From Pseudomonas asiatica (GTDB taxonomy: Bacteria; Pseudomonadota; Gammaproteobacteria; Pseudomonadales; Pseudomonadaceae), in the NCBI RefSeq assembly GCF_040214835.1, contig NZ_CP157874.1, positions 4,924,501 to 4,988,500 of the forward strand: DNA of 64,000 nucleotides, in the 5' to 3' direction. Of the stretch, positions 52,834 to 60,935 are shown in pieces (the stretch's first letter is position 1; every line of letters begins with the position of its first letter). The notes beneath the pieces were generated by a model. The model was not told the DNA's origin. It worked only from the letters and a program-made list of their open reading frames with translations, and did no database searches. Made by a program: the position numbers and the translations under genes.

Positions 52834-52845
52834 ATTGTATACAAT
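52834..52845. promoter_or_regulatory. ATTGTATACAAT palindrome upstream of the NCS2 permease
   Basis: A perfect 12-bp palindrome, 68 bp before the start. TTGTATACAA-type sites are bound by GntR-family regulators, which often control nucleobase genes. The regulator is not encoded nearby. Confidence 0.5.
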
Positions 52846-52888
52846 TCTTGTGGCAATCATTTGTAGGAAGTGTCTACAGTAGCACCAC

Positions 52889-52896
52889 AACAATAA
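52889..52896 (+). promoter_or_regulatory. Crc/Hfq-type motif in the NCS2 permease leader
   Basis: AACAATAA (AAnAAnAA) lies 17-24 bases before the ATG, just before the AGAGAG ribosome site. Confidence 0.45.
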
Positions 52897-52912
52897 ACAG
52901 AGAGCCTGCTCC

Positions 52913-54430
52913 ATGACTACGTCCCCTAGCACGTCTCCCGCCAAGCGCCCCGAGGATGAAAACCTCGGCCTTGGTGCCAACCTGGCCTATGGTCTGCAGC
53001 ATGTGCTGACCATGTACGGGGGGATCGTCGCGGTACCCCTGATCCTGGGGCAGGCCGCGGGCCTGAACGGTGCCGAAATCGGCATGCTGATCGCCGCTTC
53101 GTTGTTTGCCGGTGGCCTGGCCACCCTGCTGCAAACCCTCGGCCTGCCGTTCTTCGGCTGCCAGTTGCCGCTGGTGCAGGGCGTTTCGTTCGCCGGTGTG
53201 GCAACCATGGGTGCAATCCTCAGCAGCGAGGGCGGCGGAGGCCTGCCGGGCGTGCTCGGCGCGGTCATGGCAGCGTCGCTGATCGGCTTTCTGATCACCC
53301 CGGTGTTCTCGCGCATCACCAAGTTCTTCCCGCCGCTGGTAACCGGCATCGTCATCACCACCATCGGCCTGACCCTGATGCCCGTGGCCGCTCGCTGGGT
53401 GATGGGTGGCAACAGCGCCTCGCCGGAATTCGGCAGCGTGGCCAACATCGGCCTGGCAGCCCTGACCTTCGCCATCGTGCTGCTGCTGAGCAAGCTGGGC
53501 AGCGCGGCGATCTCGCGCCTGTCGATCCTGCTGGCCATGGTATTCGGTACCCTGATCGCCTGGGCGCTGGGCATGGCCGACTTCAGCAAGGTCACCGAAG
53601 GCCCGATGCTCGCCTTCCCCACGCCGTTCCATTTCGGCATGCCGGAATTCCACATCGCCGCGATCCTGTCGATGTGCATCGTGATCATGGTGACCCTGGT
53701 GGAAACCTCGGCCGACATCCTCGCCGTGGGTGAGATCATCGACACCAAGGTCGACTCCAAGCGCCTGGGCAACGGCCTGCGCGCCGACATGGCCTCGAGC
53801 ATCCTGGCGCCGATCTTCGGCTCGTTCACCCAGAGCGCGTTCGCCCAGAACGTCGGCCTGGTAGCCGTGACCGGGGTCAAGAGCCGCTACGTGGTGGCCA
53901 CCGGTGGCGTGATCCTGGTGGTGCTCGGCCTGCTGCCGATCATGGGCCGGGTGATTGCCGCAGTCCCTACTCCGGTACTGGGTGGCGCGGGCATCGTGCT
54001 GTTCGGCACCGTGGCGGCCAGCGGTATCCGCACCCTGTCCAAGGTCAGCTACAAGAACAACGTCAACCTGATCATCGTCGCTGCCTCGCTGGGCTTCGGC
54101 ATGATCCCGATTGCCGCACCGACCTTCTACCACCACTTCCCGAACTGGTTCGAGACCATCTTCCACTCGGGCATCAGCTCGGCGGCGATCATGGCCATCC
54201 TGCTGAACCTGATCTTCAACCACTTCACCGCCGGCAACTCGGACCAGCAGTCGGTGTTTGCCGCCGCGTACGAGCGCACCATCCAGTACTCGGACATTTC
54301 AGCGCTGCGTGATGGCGACTACTTCAAGGATGGCAAGCTGTTCGATGCCGAGGGTAATGAAGTGCCGATGCTGGAACTGGACGAGCATGGCAATGAAACG
54401 GTCAGGCGCAGTGCGGTTGCCGAGCATTGA
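52913..54430 (+). CDS. NCS2-family nucleobase (xanthine/uric acid) permease
   Basis: A 505-residue inner-membrane symporter with about 14 helices. It shows the NCS2 fingerprint QNVGLVAVTGVKSRYVV (QN-x-G-x4-T-x3-SR) near residue 313 and the ETSADILAVGE region in the middle, where the acidic substrate residue lies. The protein is closest in style to XanP/UacT/PbuX xanthine or urate permeases rather than UraA. The extra C-terminal tail (about 450-505) is hydrophilic. Monocistronic, with a strong terminator after it. Confidence 0.9.
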   Translation: MTTSPSTSPAKRPEDENLGLGANLAYGLQHVLTMYGGIVAVPLILGQAAGLNGAEIGMLIAASLFAGGLATLLQTLGLPFFGCQLPLVQGVSFAGVATMGAILSSEGGGGLPGVLGAVMAASLIGFLITPVFSRITKFFPPLVTGIVITTIGLTLMPVAARWVMGGNSASPEFGSVANIGLAALTFAIVLLLSKLGSAAISRLSILLAMVFGTLIAWALGMADFSKVTEGPMLAFPTPFHFGMPEFHIAAILSMCIVIMVTLVETSADILAVGEIIDTKVDSKRLGNGLRADMASSILAPIFGSFTQSAFAQNVGLVAVTGVKSRYVVATGGVILVVLGLLPIMGRVIAAVPTPVLGGAGIVLFGTVAASGIRTLSKVSYKNNVNLIIVAASLGFGMIPIAAPTFYHHFPNWFETIFHSGISSAAIMAILLNLIFNHFTAGNSDQQSVFAAAYERTIQYSDISALRDGDYFKDGKLFDAEGNEVPMLELDEHGNETVRRSAVAEH

Positions 54431-54453
54431 CTGCTGACTGAGCGGTGAGGTGG

Positions 54454-54484
54454 GGGGCCGACGCGCATCGTCGGCCCCTTTTTC
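54454..54484 (+). terminator. Rho-independent terminator of the NCS2 permease gene
   Basis: Stem GGGGCCGACG / CGTCGGCCCC with loop CGCAT, followed by TTTTTTCG, beginning 24 bp after the stop codon. Confidence 0.93.
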
Positions 54485-54496
54485 GTTTTGCCTGTG

Positions 54497-54593
54497 CCGG
54501 CCCTTTCGCGGGTAAACCCGCTCCCACAGGGTTTGCGCAATCCTGAAGCTGATGCGGTACCTGTGGGAGCGGGTTTACCCGCGAAGAGGCCGG
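54497..54593. repeat. REP pair, inverted
   Basis: Copies at 54497-54530 and 54560-54593, between the permease terminator and the convergent radA gene. Confidence 0.92.
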
Positions 54594-54606
54594 TACAGGC
54601 CACGAA

Positions 54607-55977
54607 TTATTCGAACAGCGCATCCAGGGCCTGCTCCAGCCGGGTAACGGCAATCACCTGCAACCCTGCCGGAGCCTCTTTCGGCGCATTGCCCTTGGGC
54701 ACGATGGCCCGCTTGAAACCATGCTTGGCGGCTTCCTTCAAACGCTCCTGACCACTGGGCACCGGCCGCACCTCGCCCGACAGGCCGATCTCGCCAAACA
54801 CCAGCAGGCCATGGGCCAGGGGCCGGTTGCGCAGGCTGGACATCACCGCCGCCAGCAGCGCCAGGTCCGAGGCGGTTTCCAGCACCTTCACCCCGCCCAC
54901 CACGTTGAGGAACACATCCTGGTCATGGGTGGGAATACCGCCGTGGCGGTGCAGCACTGCCAGCAACATGGCCAGGCGGTTCTGGTCCAGGCCCAGGGTC
55001 ACCCGGCGCGGGTTGGCCAGGTGGCTGTCGTCGACCAGCGCCTGCACCTCCACCAACATCGGCCGGGTGCCCTCCCAGGTCGCCATCACCACGCTGCCCG
55101 GTACTTCCTCCTGGGTGCGGTTGAGGAAGATCGCCGAGGGGTTGGACACCTCCTTCAGGCCACGGTCTGTCATGCCGAACACTCCCAGCTCGTTGACCGC
55201 GCCAAAGCGGTTCTTCACCGCCCGCAGCAGGCGCAGGCGGCCATCGGACTCGCCCTCGAAATACAGCACGGTGTCCACCATGTGCTCGAGTACCCGCGGG
55301 CCGGCCAGCGAGCCTTCCTTGGTCACGTGGCCGACCAGGAAGATCGCCGTGCCGCTCTGCTTGGCGTAGCGCACCAGCAACGCCGTGCTTTCGCGCACCT
55401 GGGCCACGCCGCCGGGTGCCGATTGCAGCTGCTCGGTGAAAATGGTCTGGATCGAGTCGATCACCATGACCCGCGGTTTCTCGACGCGGGCCGTGGCGAT
55501 GATGGTCTCGATGCAGGTTTCGGTCATCACCTTGAGCTGGTCCTGGGGCAGGCCCAGGCGCCGGGAGCGCATGGCCACCTGCTGCTGCGACTCCTCGCCG
55601 GTGACATACAGCGCCGGCATGCCCACGGCAATGTTGCACAACGTCTGCAGCAGGATGGTCGATTTGCCGATGCCGGGGTCACCACCGATCAACACCACCG
55701 AGCCATCCACCAGGCCACCGCCCAGCACGCGGTCCAGTTCGGTGCTGCTGGTGGTGAAGCGCGGGATTTCCTCGACGCTGACTTCAGCCAGGGTCTTGAT
55801 CTGCGCCTGCTGCCCGGTCCAGCCGGCACGGCCGCTACTGGGTGCAGCTGCGCCGCCGCTTTCGATCATGGTCTCGACCAGCGTGTTCCAGGCGCCGCAT
55901 TCGCCACACTGGCCGGCCCATTTGGGGAAGGTCGCACCGCACTCGGTGCAGCCATACAAGCGCTTGGCCTTGGCCAT
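54607..55977 (-). CDS. radA: DNA repair ATPase RadA
   Basis: A 456-residue protein of the expected length. The N-terminal C4 zinc finger is CTECGATFPKWAGQCGECGAW in two pieces (CTEC and CGEC). Walker A is GGDPGIGKST near residue 100. The RadA-specific motif KNRFG is near 258 (VKNRFGAVNELGVF). The C-terminal Lon-like domain has LVFGEIGLSGEVRPV. It helps branch migration of recombination intermediates. The ATG at 55975-55977 is the family start; the open frame upstream is not homologous. Confidence 0.97.
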   Translation of the reverse strand: MAKAKRLYGCTECGATFPKWAGQCGECGAWNTLVETMIESGGAAAPSSGRAGWTGQQAQIKTLAEVSVEEIPRFTTSSTELDRVLGGGLVDGSVVLIGGDPGIGKSTILLQTLCNIAVGMPALYVTGEESQQQVAMRSRRLGLPQDQLKVMTETCIETIIATARVEKPRVMVIDSIQTIFTEQLQSAPGGVAQVRESTALLVRYAKQSGTAIFLVGHVTKEGSLAGPRVLEHMVDTVLYFEGESDGRLRLLRAVKNRFGAVNELGVFGMTDRGLKEVSNPSAIFLNRTQEEVPGSVVMATWEGTRPMLVEVQALVDDSHLANPRRVTLGLDQNRLAMLLAVLHRHGGIPTHDQDVFLNVVGGVKVLETASDLALLAAVMSSLRNRPLAHGLLVFGEIGLSGEVRPVPSGQERLKEAAKHGFKRAIVPKGNAPKEAPAGLQVIAVTRLEQALDALFE

Positions 55978-56154
55978 GGCTGGGGTCTCCTGGAAAAAAA
56001 CCGCCATGATAGCCGAGCCGGACGTGCCTCGAACGCCTCGGGATGCGACAAAACTATTCGTTCTAACAGCAGTCTGTGGCCCTGAGCACAACGCATGAAG
56101 CGTTTGAGTGGCTTACACTGCGTAAACCTTACCTTTTGTTACAAGGAACCAAAC

Positions 56155-56574
56155 ATGGGCATGATCAGTGAATTCAAGGCCTTCGCGGTCAAAGGCAATG
56201 TCGTCGACATGGCGGTTGGTATCATCATCGGCGCGGCCTTCGGCAAGATCGTCTCGTCTTTCGTCGGTGACGTGGTCATGCCGCCATTGGGCCTGTTGAT
56301 CGGTGGCATGGACTTCAGCGACCTGGCAGTTACCCTCAAGGCTGCCGAAGGTGACGTTCCGGCGGTGGTGCTGGCGTATGGCAAGTTCATCCAGACCGTG
56401 ATCGACTTCGTGATCGTGGCCTTTGCCATCTTCATGGGGGTGAAGGCGATCAACCAGCTCAAGCGTGAAGAGGCCGTGGCGCCGACTGCACCGCCTGTGC
56501 CGACTGCAGAAGAGACCTTGCTGACCGAGATCCGCGACTTGCTCAAGGCGCAGAATCAGAACCGCTTGCCTTGA
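56155..56574 (+). CDS. mscL: Large-conductance mechanosensitive channel
   Basis: A 139-residue inner-membrane channel, with helix 1 in [20 protein letters not shown] (about 16-35), helix 2 in [20 protein letters not shown] (about 79-98) and a charged C-terminal helix ([12 protein letters not shown]). It opens under hypo-osmotic shock. AAGGAACC precedes the ATG at 56155. The gene is divergent from radA. Confidence 0.97.
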   Translation: MGMISEFKAFAVKGNVVDMAVGIIIGAAFGKIVSSFVGDVVMPPLGLLIGGMDFSDLAVTLKAAEGDVPAVVLAYGKFIQTVIDFVIVAFAIFMGVKAINQLKREEAVAPTAPPVPTAEETLLTEIRDLLKAQNQNRLP

Positions 56575-56582
56575 GATTACCG

Positions 56583-56702
56583 GGGGCTGCCTTGCAGCCC
56601 TATCGCGACACAAGGCCGCTCCTACAAGGTTTTTGCATCTCCCAGGAAATCGCGGTTCCTGTAGGAGCGGCCTTGTGTCGCGATGGGCCGCAAAGCGGCC
56701 CC
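56583..56702. repeat. Second-family REP pair
   Basis: Units of the GCGGCCTTGTGTCGCGA type at 56583-56628 and 56657-56702, inverted, between convergent mscL and fpr. Confidence 0.92.
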
Positions 56703-56709
56703 AACGGCC

Positions 56710-57486
56710 TTACCAGTAGTTCTCCACAGCCACCTGCCCCGGCCGCTTGCTCAGGCTCAATTGCAGGTCGCGCGCCTTCAGTACCTTGCGCGTTTCATCA
56801 ATCATCTCTGGGTTGCCACACAGCATCACCCGCGAATGTTCCGGCGACAGTTCCAGCCCCGCCGCCTTCTCCAGCTCGCCATTCTCGATCAGCGTGGTAA
56901 TACGCTGGTTCAACGCCCCCGGGTGCGGTTCACGGGTCACCACCGGAATGAACTGCAACTTGCCGGCGAATTCGGCCAGGTAATCGCGCTGCTCCAGCCC
57001 AGCGATCTCATCCACATAGGCCAGCTCTTTCGCTTCGCGCACCGAGTACACCAGCTTGATGTTGTCGAAACGCTCCCAGGCCTCGAAGTCCTGCAGGATC
57101 GACATGAACGGGGCAATGCCAGTACCGGTCGCCAGCAACCACAGGTCGCGGCCACCGACGAAGCGGTCGAGGGTGAGGAAGCCGAAGGCCTGGCGGTCGA
57201 TCAACAGGGTATCGCCTGCCCCCAGTCGGCTCAGCTCGCTGGTGAATTCCCCACCGGGCACCACGATGGAGAAGAAGTCGAGGTGCTCGTCATGGGGCGC
57301 GCTGACCATGGAATAGGCGCGCCACACCACGCTGCCATCGGCCTTGGTCACGCCAAGGCGCGCAAACTGGCCGGAACGGAAGCGGAACCCCGCATCGCGC
57401 GTAACCCGCAGGCTGAAGAGGTTCGGCGTAAGTGGCTGAACATCGAGCAGGGTCTGGCGGGTGAACTTTTCGGCGCTAGCGGTCAT
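56710..57486 (-). CDS. fpr: Ferredoxin-NADP reductase
   Basis: A 258-residue flavoprotein of the bacterial FPR subclass. The FAD-binding motif is WRAYSMVSAPHDEHLDFFSI with the RxYS core. The NADP domain has LLATGTGIAPFMSIL and MLCGNPEMIDETRKVL, and the terminal ENYW matches the family's short aromatic end. It exchanges electrons between NADPH and ferredoxin or flavodoxin in the cytosol; a flavodoxin gene lies at 29612. The ATG at 57484-57486 is divergent from the ppoR-like gene. Confidence 0.93.
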   Translation of the reverse strand: MTASAEKFTRQTLLDVQPLTPNLFSLRVTRDAGFRFRSGQFARLGVTKADGSVVWRAYSMVSAPHDEHLDFFSIVVPGGEFTSELSRLGAGDTLLIDRQAFGFLTLDRFVGGRDLWLLATGTGIAPFMSILQDFEAWERFDNIKLVYSVREAKELAYVDEIAGLEQRDYLAEFAGKLQFIPVVTREPHPGALNQRITTLIENGELEKAAGLELSPEHSRVMLCGNPEMIDETRKVLKARDLQLSLSKRPGQVAVENYW

Positions 57487-57698
57487 ATCGGGCTCCAAGT
57501 TTGGCGTGCGCACAGTGTCGCGCAAAGTGGCGCGGATAAAAACCACTGCTTTGTAGGGCCTCATCTGCGGCGATCCTGCCGAAGTCGCATCGGATCCTGA
57601 CCGCTATAACAAAAAAATCTCAGCACATTGGTAGGTCTTTTCCTACAATCATCCGGGCATCCAAACGGACTGGACCTGAGGCACAAGGAGTATTTCAG

Positions 57699-58406
57699 AT
57701 GCGCCACTGGAAACCCGAGTATCTTCGTGCGTTCGACGCCGAACGCTGCCCACAGAAGTTGTTCGGCATGGCCGTGGATATGGCGCAAGATCTGGGCATG
57801 GAGTATCTGGGGCTGAACATTCGCATCCAGATCGCTACGCAAACACCCCACCTGTTCCTGTACAGCAACTACCCCCAAGAATGGATCGAGCGCTACCAGC
57901 GCGATGACCTGCACAAGCAGGACCCGGCTGCCGATTTGAGCCACAAATCCACCATGCCTGTGCTATGGACCGATGACCTGTATCGCGGGGCTCCGCTATT
58001 TCGTGAAGCTGCCTGCCAGAGCGGTTTGCGCCATGGCTGGACGCAGTCATTGCACGACCAGCAGCACAACGAAAGCCAGATAAGCGTGGCCAGGTCCACC
58101 AGGCCCATCAGTATTGTCGAACTCTACAGAAAGGCCGGCAATGTGCAGTGGTTGAGTCACAAACTGCATGAGGTGATCAGCGCACATCACCTCACTGCAC
58201 TATGCCCGCCGCAGCCGAAACTGAGCGAGCGGGAGCTGGAAGTGCTGAAATGGTCGGCCGCCGGCAAGACCGCCGCCGAGTGCGCCTGCATCCTGTCACT
58301 GTCGCAAAGCACGGTGAACTTCCATATTCGTAGCGTTATCACCAAGACCAACGCCGCCAACAAGGCCGGCGCCATCGCCATCGCCGCCCTGCGTGGCTGG
58401 CTCTGA
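57699..58406 (+). CDS. ppoR: LuxR-family quorum-sensing solo (PpoR-like)
   Basis: A 235-residue LuxR protein. The N-terminal autoinducer-binding domain keeps the six conserved residues: W62 and Y66 (EWIERY), D75 and P76, W90 (VLW) and G113 (GLRHG). The C-terminal GerE HTH (about 172-232) is LSERELEVLKWSAAGKTAAE followed by STVNFHIRSVITKTNA. AAGGAG lies eight bases before the ATG. No luxI synthase is near, so it is a solo that may sense exogenous or distant acyl-homoserine lactones. The context between fpr and rlmG matches ppoR of P. putida as I recall it. Confidence 0.88.
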   Translation: MRHWKPEYLRAFDAERCPQKLFGMAVDMAQDLGMEYLGLNIRIQIATQTPHLFLYSNYPQEWIERYQRDDLHKQDPAADLSHKSTMPVLWTDDLYRGAPLFREAACQSGLRHGWTQSLHDQQHNESQISVARSTRPISIVELYRKAGNVQWLSHKLHEVISAHHLTALCPPQPKLSERELEVLKWSAAGKTAAECACILSLSQSTVNFHIRSVITKTNAANKAGAIAIAALRGWL

Positions 58407-58502
58407 GCTTCAAACCTGCGACCTTGGGCAAAGCCCTGTAGAATCGCCCGGCAAAGCCCGGGGCGAACCGCAACGGGCAGTTTCGTACCCGAGCCAGACG
58501 CC

Positions 58503-59627
58503 ATGCCCCTGTTGACCACCCCCTACGCCGAACTCGACCTGATCCGCCAGCCGGAACAGGCCAACGACCCGCTGCAGGCTTTCGATGCCGCCGACGAGTA
58601 CCTGCTTGCGCAGCTGCACGAACAGGCCCCAGGGGCCGACTGCCGGGTGCTGGTGCTCAATGACAGCTTCGGCGCCCTGGCCGCCAGCCTGGCGAGCAAG
58701 CTGCAGGTGGTCAGCAGTGGCGATTCGCACCTGGCGCACCTGGCCCTGGAAAAGAACCTGGCACGCAATGGCCTGCCGTTCGACAGCATGCCATTCGTGC
58801 CGGCCAGCGAAAACTGGCAAGGCCCGTTCGACCGGGTGCTGGTGCGCGTGCCCAAGACCCTGGCCCTGCTCGAAGAACAGCTGATCCGCCTGCAAGGCCA
58901 CCTGGCGCCCGGTGCGCAGGTGATTGCAGGGGCGATGATCAAGCACCTGCCACGGGCGGCCGGTGACCTGATGGAGAAGTACATCGGCCCGGTGCAGGCC
59001 TCGCTGGCGCAGAAAAAGGCCCGCTTGCTGACCGCGACGGTGGCCGAACGGCCGGTCGCCCGCTCGCCCTACCCTAGCCGCTACCGCCTCGACGCGCCGG
59101 CGCTGGAGCTGCTCAACCACGCCAACGTGTTCTGCCGAGAGGGGCTGGATATCGGCACGCGGGCGTTCCTGCCGCACCTGCCCCGCGAACTGGGCCGCGC
59201 ACGGGTGGCGGACCTGGGCTGTGGCAACGGCGTGCTGGCGATCGCCAGCGCCCTGACCAACCCGGATGCCCAGTACACCCTGGTCGACGAGTCGTACATG
59301 GCGGTGCAATCGGCGCGGGAGAACTGGCAGGCCGCGCTGGGCGAGCGCCCGGCGGTGTTCGAGGCAGCCGATGGGTTGGCGGGGGTAGAGAAGCAGTCGC
59401 TGGATGTGGTGCTGTGCAATCCGCCGTTCCACCAGCAGCAGGTGGTGGGCGATTTCCTCGCCTGGCGCATGTTCCAGCAGGCGCGTGAAGCGTTGGTGGT
59501 GGGTGGGGCGCTGTATATCGTGGGTAACCGGCACCTGGGCTATCACAGCAAGCTGGCGCGGTTGTTCCGGGGGGTGGAGCAGGTGGCGGCAACGCCCAAG
59601 TTCGTCATCCTTAAAGCTCGTAAATAG
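58503..59627 (+). CDS. rlmG: 23S rRNA (guanine-N2)-methyltransferase RlmG-like
   Basis: A 374-residue protein with two tandem methyltransferase folds. The catalytic C-terminal one has DLGCGNGVLAIASAL near residue 237 and the N6/N2-amine motif NPPF at 306-309. The N-terminal half (about 1-180) is a degenerate copy without a clear AdoMet loop. It should methylate G1835 of 23S rRNA. ATG at 58503, independent of ppoR (96-bp gap). Confidence 0.9.
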   Translation: MPLLTTPYAELDLIRQPEQANDPLQAFDAADEYLLAQLHEQAPGADCRVLVLNDSFGALAASLASKLQVVSSGDSHLAHLALEKNLARNGLPFDSMPFVPASENWQGPFDRVLVRVPKTLALLEEQLIRLQGHLAPGAQVIAGAMIKHLPRAAGDLMEKYIGPVQASLAQKKARLLTATVAERPVARSPYPSRYRLDAPALELLNHANVFCREGLDIGTRAFLPHLPRELGRARVADLGCGNGVLAIASALTNPDAQYTLVDESYMAVQSARENWQAALGERPAVFEAADGLAGVEKQSLDVVLCNPPFHQQQVVGDFLAWRMFQQAREALVVGGALYIVGNRHLGYHSKLARLFRGVEQVAATPKFVILKARK

Positions 59628-59632
59628 GCTTT

Positions 59633-59753
59633 GGGGGCTGCTTTGCAGCCCATCGCGACACAAGGCCGCTCCTACCGGGAGACGCGACAATCTGAATGAT
59701 CGCGATCCCTGTAGGAGCGGCCTTGTGTCGCGAAAGGGGCGCAAAGCGCCCCC
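59633..59753. repeat. Second-family REP pair
   Basis: Units of the GCGGCCTTGTGTCGCGA type at 59633-59676 and 59707-59753, inverted. The right unit ends only 6 bp before the DUF2474 stop codon. Confidence 0.9.
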
Positions 59754-59759
59754 ATTGGT

Positions 59760-59915
59760 TCAATGGGTGGTCAGCCCCGCAGCCCCCATGAACAGGCGCA
59801 TCACGTAGGCCGCCACGCCCAGGGCCGCCACGCTCATCGCCCAGATCAGCAGCAGCCAGCCCAGCCGCTGCCACAGGGGTTTCTTCTCGTCCAAGCCATG
59901 CTTGCCGGTCATCAT
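59760..59915 (-). CDS. DUF2474 micro-protein of the cyanide-insensitive oxidase operon
   Basis: A 51-residue protein found by reading the 9 bp after cioB. AGGAGG lies five bases before ATG 59913-59915 and eight before the next ATG. It has a charged start (MTGKHGLDEKKPLWQ) and one membrane helix (LGWLLLIWAMSVAALGVAAY, about 18-37). Length, the KPLWQRLGW start of the helix and position fit DUF2474, the CydX-like partner of CIO-type bd oxidases. It is likely a small structural subunit of the oxidase. Confidence 0.88.
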   Translation of the reverse strand: MMTGKHGLDEKKPLWQRLGWLLLIWAMSVAALGVAAYVMRLFMGAAGLTTH

Positions 59916-59924
59916 GCAGCCCTC

Positions 59925-60932
59925 CTAGTGATAGCCGTCTTCATGGGTCACCTTGCCGCGGAACACGTAGTAGCTCCAGAAGGTATACATGAGGATGAAC
60001 GGCAGGATGAACAGTGTGCCCACCAGCATGAAGCCCTGGCTCTGCGGTGGTGCCGCGGCATCCCAGATCGAGATCGACGGCGGGATGATGTTCGGCCACA
60101 GGCTGATGCCCAGGCCGCTGTAACCGAGGAAGATCAGCACCAACGTCAGCAGGAACGGCGTGTAGTGCGCATTGCGCGCCACCGCCTTGAGCAACCCGTA
60201 GAAGGTCACCAGCACCAGGATCGGCACCGGCATGAACCAGACCAAGTTAGGCATGCTGAACCAGCGGTCGGCGATCTGCGGGTAGGCGATCGGTGTCCAC
60301 AGGCTGACGATGCCGATCACTACCAGCAGCACCAGCGCCAGCGGCCGGGCGATGTCGTGCATCTTCTGCTGCAGCGACCCTTCGGTCTTCATGATCAGCC
60401 AGGTGCAGCCCAGCAGGGTGTAGGCAACGATCAGCCCCAGGCCGCAGAACAGGCTGAACGGGGTCAGCCAGTCAAGGGTGCCACCGGCGAAATGCCGGTC
60501 GACCACCTTGAAGCCTTCGAGGAAGGCACCCAGCGCCACCCCCTGGAAGAAGGTGGCGATCAACGAGCCCCAGATGAACGCCTTGTCCCAGATATGGCGC
60601 TTGTCGGCCTTGGCCTTGAAGCGGAACTCGAAGGCCACGCCGCGGAAGATCAGGCCGATCAGCATCAGGATCAATGGCAGGTACAGGGCCTCCAGCACTA
60701 CCGAGTAAGCCATCGGGAACGCCCCGAACAGCCCGGCACCGCCCAGCACCAGCCAGGTCTCGTTACCGTCCCACACGGGGGCGACGGTGTTCATCATCAC
60801 ATCTCGGTCCTGCTCGCCCTTGACGAACGGGAAGAGCATGCCGATCCCCAGGTCGAAACCATCCATCACCACGTACATCATGACGCCGAAGATGATGATC
60901 ACGGCCCAGATCAGCGGAAGGTCGATACCCAT
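59925..60932 (-). CDS. cioB: Cytochrome bd-type (cyanide-insensitive) quinol oxidase subunit II
   Basis: A 335-residue membrane protein with about eight to nine helices. The N-terminal signature LIWAVIIIFGVMMYVVMDGF, DRDVMMNTVAPVWDGNETW and FRGVAFEFRFKA identify CydB/CioB. It pairs with subunit I to form the quinol:oxygen oxidoreductase. It starts 3 bp after the cioA stop and is followed by the DUF2474 gene 9 bp later. Confidence 0.96.
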   Translation of the reverse strand: MGIDLPLIWAVIIIFGVMMYVVMDGFDLGIGMLFPFVKGEQDRDVMMNTVAPVWDGNETWLVLGGAGLFGAFPMAYSVVLEALYLPLILMLIGLIFRGVAFEFRFKAKADKRHIWDKAFIWGSLIATFFQGVALGAFLEGFKVVDRHFAGGTLDWLTPFSLFCGLGLIVAYTLLGCTWLIMKTEGSLQQKMHDIARPLALVLLVVIGIVSLWTPIAYPQIADRWFSMPNLVWFMPVPILVLVTFYGLLKAVARNAHYTPFLLTLVLIFLGYSGLGISLWPNIIPPSISIWDAAAPPQSQGFMLVGTLFILPFILMYTFWSYYVFRGKVTHEDGYH

Positions 60933-60935
60933 GGC

